Source: UBA4615 sp044360485 (GTDB lineage: Bacteria > Pseudomonadota > Gammaproteobacteria > Burkholderiales > Burkholderiaceae_E). Taken from it: a stretch of 28,883 bases of DNA. Every line of letters begins with the position of its first letter. The stretch's first letter is position 1. The translations under genes were made by a program, and so were the position numbers. This document shows positions 23,926 to 28,883 of the stretch, in pieces. The stretch lies in the NCBI GenBank assembly GCA_044360485.1, contig JBIKKG010000018.1, positions 1 through 28,883 on the forward strand, given 5' to 3'. The notes under the pieces were generated by a model, which saw only the letters and a program-made list of their open reading frames with translations, made no database searches and was not told the DNA's origin.

Positions 23926-24909
23926 ATGTCCGAGCGTTTCTTGTTTCGTCGTCGCCTGTTGTCGGGCGCTGCGTTGTCGGCGCTGGCCCCGCACCTGGCC
24001 GTGGCCCAAACCTTCCCAACCAAGCCCGTGCGGCTCATCGTGCCCTTTGCACCGGGCGGTACCACCGATATCGTGGCCCGCGTCGTGTCCGACAAACTGC
24101 GCGACAACCTGGGTCAAAGCGTCGTGGTTGAGAACAAGGCGGGCGCGGGCGGCGCCATCGGCGCGCTGGAAGTGGTGCGTGCGTCGGCCGACGGCTACGT
24201 GCTGGGCATGGCCACTGTCTCCACCACTGCAGCCAACCCGGCGATCAACGCGAAAATCGGCTACGACCCCAACAGCGATTTCACGCCGATCATCAATCTG
24301 GCCGCCACACCGAACGTCATTGCGGTGCACCCGTCCTTTCCGGCGCGCGACTATAAGAGCTTCGTCGAGGAAATTCGGCGCAATCCCGGAAAGTACTCTT
24401 ACGCAAGTTCCGGCACCGGCGGTATCGGGCATCTGCAGACCGAGTTGTTCAAGTCGCTGACCCGCACTTTCATGACGCACATCCCGTACCGCGGCGCTGG
24501 TCCCGCGCTGGCCGACGTGGTCGCAGGGCAGGTACCGGTCATTTTCGACAACATGCCTTCGGCGCTGCCCTTCATCCGGGACGGCCGACTGATCCCAATC
24601 GTGGTGGCGGCCCCGGCACGACTGCCCGTGCTGCCCAATGTGCCCACGTTCAAGGAAGTGGGACTGGAGCCGGTCAATCGCATGGCGTACTACGGACTGC
24701 TCGGCCCTAAGGGGCTGCCGCCTGCTGTGGTCGAACGACTGAACGCCGCAGCGCGCAAAAGCCTCGAAGATCCGGGCGTCGCCAAGCGCATCGCCGATAC
24801 AGGGTCCCTGGTGGTCGGCAACACGCCGCAACAGTTCGCGCAGCAAATTGCGGCCGAATTCGAGGTCTACAAGAAAGTCGTGGCCGAACAGAAACTCAAA
24901 CTGGACTGA
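23926..24909 (+). CDS. Bug-family tripartite tricarboxylate transporter substrate-binding protein
   Basis: A 327-residue periplasmic receptor of the TctC/Bug type, greatly expanded in Burkholderiales. The N-terminal FRRRLLSGAALSALAPHLAVAQ is an export signal with cleavage likely after VAQ; the arginine cluster could also fit Tat export. The mature part starts FPTKPVRLIVPFAPGGTTDIVAR, the hallmark Bug opening, and continues with VVENKAGAGG and HIPYRGAGPALADVVAGQV. CGGAG lies nine bases before the ATG. No TctA or TctB membrane subunit is nearby, so it is an orphan receptor here. Ligands in the family are carboxylates and amides; this one is unknown. Confidence 0.92.
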   Translation: MSERFLFRRRLLSGAALSALAPHLAVAQTFPTKPVRLIVPFAPGGTTDIVARVVSDKLRDNLGQSVVVENKAGAGGAIGALEVVRASADGYVLGMATVSTTAANPAINAKIGYDPNSDFTPIINLAATPNVIAVHPSFPARDYKSFVEEIRRNPGKYSYASSGTGGIGHLQTELFKSLTRTFMTHIPYRGAGPALADVVAGQVPVIFDNMPSALPFIRDGRLIPIVVAAPARLPVLPNVPTFKEVGLEPVNRMAYYGLLGPKGLPPAVVERLNAAARKSLEDPGVAKRIADTGSLVVGNTPQQFAQQIAAEFEVYKKVVAEQKLKLD

Positions 24910-24912
24910 CCG

Positions 24913-25806
24913 ATGAGCGCTTCAGCCGAACTGCAAACGCAACTGGCTGCCACCGACTGGACCGCTTGGGTCGGCCGTACCGACCGTCGGGTGCTGCGTG
25001 CGAGCCGCGACTGGGCTGCCCTGCTGGAGGCCAGCCTCGATCGCGCAGCGCCAAAAGAAGGCGCGCTGATTGAGCCGCTGCGCCACTGGCTGTGGATCTT
25101 CGCGCCGCCAGCCTGGCCCACCGCCAGCCTCAGCGGCGACGGCCATGGCCCGCGCGGCCCGCTGGTCCCGACCTGGCCGCTGCCGCGGCGCATGTGGGCA
25201 GGCAGTACCATCGAATGGCTGGCGCCGCTGCCGCTTGATGCCACCCTGGAAGTGCGCTCCACGATCGAGTCGGTCACGATCAAGACCGGTCGCAGCGGCA
25301 CGCTGGGTTTCGTTGGCTTGCGCAACCGCTGGTATCACGGCGACACCTGCGGCATCGACGAGCTGCAAATGTCGGTCTATCGCGAAGCGGCGGACGCACA
25401 GGCGCCCGCATCCGCATCCGCACCAGCGGTCACCACAGTGCCGCCCCCTCCGGCAGGCGATTGGGCAGTCACTTCCACGCCGACCGAACCACTGTTATTT
25501 CGCTACAGCGCAGTGAGCTTCAATACTCATCGCATCCATTACGACCATCCCTACACCACGCAAGTCGAAGGCTACCCGGGCCTCGTGGTGCATGGCCCGC
25601 TGATGGGCACGCTGATGCTCGACGCCTGGCGCGACGCCCATCCTGGCAAAACGCCTCGCAAATTTGAGTTTCGCAACCTGCAGCCCGCCTTTGTCGGACA
25701 CGCCATCACTTGCGGCGGCGCCAATCTGGGCGCTGGCCACAGCAAGGTCTGGGTGCGGGGCGCCGATGGTCGCGAGCACGTCACCGGCGACGTGCATTTC
25801 GACTGA
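24913..25806 (+). CDS. FAS1-like dehydratase / MaoC-type double-hotdog hydratase
   Basis: A 297-residue protein of the HTD2-like group, which includes mesaconyl-C4-CoA hydratase. The N-terminal half is the FAS1-like dehydratase hotdog (PLRHWLWIFAPP, PLVPTWPLPRRMWAGS and EWLAPLPL). A Pro/Ala linker at about 160-185 follows. The C-terminal MaoC hotdog carries FRYSAVSFNTHRIHYD and GYPGLVVHGPL, the degenerate hydratase 2 motif with the catalytic His/Asn region. The start is three bases after the Bug-gene stop with no separate ribosome binding site, so the two are probably co-translated. Acting on a branched or C4 dicarboxyl-CoA is an inference from the family. Confidence 0.85.
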   Translation: MSASAELQTQLAATDWTAWVGRTDRRVLRASRDWAALLEASLDRAAPKEGALIEPLRHWLWIFAPPAWPTASLSGDGHGPRGPLVPTWPLPRRMWAGSTIEWLAPLPLDATLEVRSTIESVTIKTGRSGTLGFVGLRNRWYHGDTCGIDELQMSVYREAADAQAPASASAPAVTTVPPPPAGDWAVTSTPTEPLLFRYSAVSFNTHRIHYDHPYTTQVEGYPGLVVHGPLMGTLMLDAWRDAHPGKTPRKFEFRNLQPAFVGHAITCGGANLGAGHSKVWVRGADGREHVTGDVHFD

Positions 25807-25810
25807 AGAC

Positions 25811-25845
25811 GGTGTGCGGCGTCTCAGCCGAGGCGCCGCAACACC
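25811..25845. terminator. Hairpin between convergent dehydratase and gltX genes
   Basis: Arms 25811-25825 and 25830-25845 pair almost completely. GGTGT (25811-25815) pairs with ACACC (25841-25845) and GCGGCG (25816-25821) with CGCCGC (25834-25839). A T-G wobble follows (25822/25833), then CTC (25823-25825) with GAG (25830-25832). The loop is four bases and A25840 is bulged. Neither side has a clear T run, so it is not a classic intrinsic terminator. Its position five bases after one stop codon and over the other suggests a bidirectional transcript end or 3' stabiliser. Confidence 0.55.
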
Positions 25846-27236
25846 ACCTCACGCGACATGAGCGCGAGCATCGCATCCACTGAAGGCGTCTGCGCCCGGC
25901 CAAAGACCTTCAAGCGGACGGGCACTGCTACTTGCGGCATCTTCAGACCATGTGCCGTCAGCACATCCTTGATCACCGCAGCAATAGAGGCCCTGTCCCA
26001 CTGACACGACGCCAATCGGTCCGCAAGGGTGCGCAATGCAGGCACCGCTTCTGGCTTGAGTTGCGCCGCCAGTTCCGCGGCCAGCGCAGGATTGTCCAGA
26101 GCGGGTTCGATCCACAGCATCGAGGCCAGATCAGCCAATTCCTCCAGCGTGCCCGCGCGATCCTTGAAGAGACCGCAAGTAGCCGCCAGATCGGGCGATC
26201 CCGGTGCCTGGACCGAGACCCCGCGACGACCCATGCGCGGCGCGATCATCGCTGCCAGCGTGTCATCGGGCATCGCCTTCAGGTAATGATTGTTCAGCCA
26301 CTTGAGCTTGTCAGTGTCGAACTGAGAGGGTGAATGCGACAGATGCGAGCCATCAAACCATGACACCAGCTCGGCCCGGCTGAAAATTTCGGTATCGCCA
26401 TGGCTCCAGCCCAGCCGAGCCAGATAATTGATCACCGCCTCCGGCAGGAACCCATCCTCGTCGTACTGCATGACCGACACCGCGCCATGCCGCTTGGACA
26501 ATTTTTGTCCATCCGATCCGTGGATCATCGGCACATGACCGTACTGCGGTGGCACGGCGCCCAGCGCGCGCAGGATATTGATCTGCCGGGGCGTGTTGTT
26601 GACATGGTCATCGCCGCGAATCACCTGCGTGATCTGCATGTCCCAATCATCGACCACCACACAAAAATTGTAGGTGGGCGTGCCATCGGAGCGCGCAATG
26701 ATCAGATCGTCGAGTTCGGCATTGGCAAACGCAATCGGACCCTTCACCAGATCGGTCCAGGCCACAGCACCCTCGTCGGGGTTGCGAAAACGCACGACAG
26801 GTTGGGCGCCATCGGGCGGCACCAATCCGAGTCGGCTGCGGTGTTCCGGCCGCCAGCGCCCGTCGTAGCGCGGCTTTTCACCGCGCGCGCGCTGCGCTTC
26901 GCGCATCGCATCCAGCTCAGCGGGCGTGCTCCAGCAATGGTAGGCCGTGCCCGCCTTGAGCATCTGCCCGATCACCTCCCGATAGCGGTCCATGCGCCGC
27001 ATCTGATAGAACGGCCCCTCGTCGGGTTGCAGGCCGAGCCACTGCATGCCATCAAGGATCCCCTGCACGGCTTCAGGCGTGGAGCGCTCCACATCGGTGT
27101 CTTCGATGCGAAGGATGAACGTGCCGCCGAAATGGCGTGCATAGGCCCATGAAAAGAGCGCGGTACGCGCCCCCCCGATATGCAGAAAACCTGTGGGCGA
27201 CGGCGCAAAACGAGTACGAACGATGGGATCAGGCAT
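25824..27236 (-). CDS. gltX: Glutamyl-tRNA synthetase
   Basis: Class I aminoacyl-tRNA synthetase charging tRNA-Glu. The 470-residue protein begins MPDPIVRTRFAPSPTGFLHIGG, where the HIGH motif appears as FLHIGG. The KMSKS loop is KLSKRHG. FILRIEDTD and VIRGDDHVNNTPRQI are further family signatures. The anticodon-binding helical domain fills the C-terminal third. No zinc-site Cys cluster was seen. ATG 27236 is preferred over an in-frame TTG three codons upstream. The stop codon lies in the hairpin shared with the convergent dehydratase gene. The divergent gap to the mutarotase (27237-27360) shows no RNA gene. Confidence 0.97.
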   Translation of the reverse strand: MPDPIVRTRFAPSPTGFLHIGGARTALFSWAYARHFGGTFILRIEDTDVERSTPEAVQGILDGMQWLGLQPDEGPFYQMRRMDRYREVIGQMLKAGTAYHCWSTPAELDAMREAQRARGEKPRYDGRWRPEHRSRLGLVPPDGAQPVVRFRNPDEGAVAWTDLVKGPIAFANAELDDLIIARSDGTPTYNFCVVVDDWDMQITQVIRGDDHVNNTPRQINILRALGAVPPQYGHVPMIHGSDGQKLSKRHGAVSVMQYDEDGFLPEAVINYLARLGWSHGDTEIFSRAELVSWFDGSHLSHSPSQFDTDKLKWLNNHYLKAMPDDTLAAMIAPRMGRRGVSVQAPGSPDLAATCGLFKDRAGTLEELADLASMLWIEPALDNPALAAELAAQLKPEAVPALRTLADRLASCQWDRASIAAVIKDVLTAHGLKMPQVAVPVRLKVFGRAQTPSVDAMLALMSREVVLRRLG

Positions 27237-27360
27237 GGCACGCAAGCAGACGAAGGCCGCGCCAGGGCAGCCGGACGCCGCAGTTTAGTGGATCATCGCG
27301 AATCCGCTGTGCCACGCGTGCGCAGTGCGCCACCCGGCCATCCTCTGAGGCTTCGTCGTC

Positions 27361-28251
27361 ATGATCGTCCGCTCCCGCTTTCAGGGTCTCGAGACTCTGC
27401 TGATCGACACACCGCTTGCGCGCTGCGAAATCGCTCTGTATGGCGCGCAGGTGCTCTCATTCATTCCGCGCAACGATGGCCGCGATTTGCTCTGGTGCTC
27501 GCCGGCAACGCTTGCACCCGGGCGCCCGGTGCGAGGCGGCGTGCCTCTGTGCTGGCCCTGGTTTGCTAAACAGGACAAGCCTGATTCAGCCGTGCAGCAT
27601 GGCTTCGTGCGCAAGATGCACTGGACGGTGAACTCCTTTGGCGAATCATCTGAAGGCGAAGCCCGCGTGGTCCTGGCACTCAGCGCCCCACTCAGTGGCT
27701 GGCCAGAGGGATTGAACTGGCCCGCCTCCTGCACACCGCAATTTGAAGTGCGCATCGGCCAGGCACTGGAGATGGCGTTGTTCACCCGAAACGACAGCGA
27801 GGACACCGTCTCGCTCACCCAGGCGCTGCACACGTATTTTCGTGTGGGCGACGTACGCCGCATCGGGATCAACGGCCTGCAGGGCTTGTCCTACCTGGAC
27901 AAGCTGCGCGACTTCAACGCCTTCACGCAAGACGATGCCTGGATCTTCGAAGGTGCCTGCGACCGCATCTATCTGCGTGCCAGCGCGCATCAGCGCATCG
28001 ACGATCCGGTGCTTGGGCGATCGATTCACATCGAATCCGCACACAGCGCCAGCGCGGTGGTGTGGAACCCGGGCGCCGATGGCATTGCGGCCCTGGGCGA
28101 TGTCCCCGTGAAGGACTGGTACCAGTACGTGTGCGTCGAGGCCGGCAACTGCGCGCCGCTGGACCGGGTGAGCCTGGCACCGGGCGCGACCGCCGTCATC
28201 GGACAGCGCATCAGCGCCGTGCCGCTTCACCCGAGCGCCACCACTTTCTGA
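27361..28251 (+). CDS. D-hexose-6-phosphate mutarotase (YeaD-like aldose 1-epimerase)
   Basis: A 296-residue beta-sandwich protein of the glucose-6-phosphate 1-epimerase family, which speeds alpha/beta interconversion of hexose 6-phosphates. Family features are GAQVLSFIP, VRGGVPLCWPWF, the catalytic His in TQALHTYFRV and the catalytic Glu in YQYVCVEAGN. Length matches E. coli YeaD (294). It is divergent from gltX. Its last 25 bases overlap the 3' end of the opposing CoA-transferase gene, so both C-termini share DNA. Confidence 0.92.
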   Translation: MIVRSRFQGLETLLIDTPLARCEIALYGAQVLSFIPRNDGRDLLWCSPATLAPGRPVRGGVPLCWPWFAKQDKPDSAVQHGFVRKMHWTVNSFGESSEGEARVVLALSAPLSGWPEGLNWPASCTPQFEVRIGQALEMALFTRNDSEDTVSLTQALHTYFRVGDVRRIGINGLQGLSYLDKLRDFNAFTQDDAWIFEGACDRIYLRASAHQRIDDPVLGRSIHIESAHSASAVVWNPGADGIAALGDVPVKDWYQYVCVEAGNCAPLDRVSLAPGATAVIGQRISAVPLHPSATTF

Positions 28252-28883
28252 TCGGCCAGCGCAGTGATGCGCTCGTTGGAATAACCCAGCCATTGCCCCA
28301 GCACTTCGTGAGTGTGCTGGCCAATGCGATACGGCACCGGGCCAGCCGGCGTCACGGCGCGACCGTCCCATTGGAATGGCTGAGCCGTCACCTGAGCCTC
28401 GCCCGACACCGGATGGGGCACCTTGGGGAACACGCCTCGCGCAGCCAGATGCGGATGCCGGATCACTTCTTCCGGCATCAGTACCGGCACCCCGGGCATG
28501 CGGGCTGCGGCAAGCTTCGCGACCGCCTCATCAGGCGTACTGAATCCCTTGAGCCACTCAGCCAGAATGTCCTGCAACGCACCCCAGTGTTCACGACGGG
28601 CCTGCGACGTGGTGAAGCGCGCATCGTCGCGCAGATCGGGGCGTTCGATGAGTTCCACCAGGCGAGGCCACATCGCCGGCGCGCCGCCAATCTGCATCGC
28701 CACATGCCGATCGCCAATGGGCACGATCGCCATCCCGGCGCGTGGTGCCCGAGCGGCCACGCCACCATTGAGCAAGGCGGAAAAGTTGATGTCGTCGGCC
28801 ACCAGCAGCGACTCGAGCATCGAGACATCCAGAAACGCGCCACGCCCCTTGCGAAAGCGCCTCAGCAGCGCTGCGCAAATCGC
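28227..28883 (-). CDS. Class III (CaiB/BaiF family) CoA-transferase, N-terminal part outside window
   Basis: The C-terminal 218 residues of a family III acyl-CoA transferase; full proteins are about 390-410 residues. The frame is open to the window end. RRFRKGRGAFLDVSMLES, near its start, is the segment that normally lies shortly after the catalytic Asp, so the active-site residue is outside the window. MPGVPVLMPEEVIRHPHLAARG and the ending IGQHTHEVLGQWLGY are typical of the family C-terminus. Substrates cannot be told from this half. A nearby MaoC-type hydratase makes a carboxylic-acid CoA pathway possible but gltX lies between them. Confidence 0.9.
   Translation of the reverse strand, partial: AICAALLRRFRKGRGAFLDVSMLESLLVADDINFSALLNGGVAARAPRAGMAIVPIGDRHVAMQIGGAPAMWPRLVELIERPDLRDDARFTTSQARREHWGALQDILAEWLKGFSTPDEAVAKLAAARMPGVPVLMPEEVIRHPHLAARGVFPKVPHPVSGEAQVTAQPFQWDGRAVTPAGPVPYRIGQHTHEVLGQWLGYSNERITALADQKVVALG

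Noticed and set aside
27246..27360. Possible tRNA or small RNA in the gltX-mutarotase divergent gap
   Set aside because: No cloverleaf, no T-loop GTTCGA-type sequence and no terminator; a weak TAAACT at 27287-27282 on the minus strand lacks a matching -35.

Overview
This is a GC-rich, densely coding chromosomal window from a betaproteobacterium, most likely of the order Burkholderiales. The gene content supports that: an ImuC/DnaE2 polymerase, a Bug-type tricarboxylate-binding protein, FimV, and the conserved block leuCDB-asd-fimV-truA-trpFBA-accD-folC-dedD-cvpA-purF. Base composition was judged by eye and not computed. No rRNA, tRNA, CRISPR array, insertion sequence or prophage gene was recognised. 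Nearly everything is core metabolism. I found no new multi-gene system, but several local oddities deserve a check.

Left part (1-4081, + strand): the 3' nine tenths of an error-prone polymerase gene (dnaE2/imuC, cut by the window edge), a PaaI-type hotdog thioesterase and a VIT1/CCC1-type metal transporter. A short tandem-repeat tract sits between the last two. Between the transporter and purF (4082-4339) lies a decayed remnant of the start of metZ, the gene that usually follows purF in relatives.

Central part (4340-23858, - strand): seventeen genes read in one direction. In transcription order they are aroC, an MFS permease, an M48 lipoprotein peptidase, leuC, leuD, leuB, asd, fimV, truA, trpF, trpB, trpA, accD, folC, a SPOR-domain protein, cvpA and purF. 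They cover chorismate, leucine, aspartate-family, tryptophan, malonyl-CoA, folate and purine synthesis, plus pseudouridylation and cell-envelope functions. Four-base stop/start overlaps (trpF/trpB, trpA/accD, accD/folC) suggest translational coupling. The accD/folC junction appears to use a CTG start codon.

Right part (23926-28883): a Bug-family substrate-binding protein and a FAS1-like/MaoC-type dehydratase form a + strand pair, three bases apart. They converge on gltX (- strand) across a long hairpin that contains the gltX stop codon. Then come a + strand hexose-6-phosphate mutarotase and, overlapping it tail to tail by 25 bases, the 3' half of a class III CoA-transferase gene cut by the window end.

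No gene-free stretch exceeds 300 bases. The longest (258 bases, 4082-4339) holds the metZ remnant. Functions were assigned by recognising family motifs in the translations; no database search was possible.
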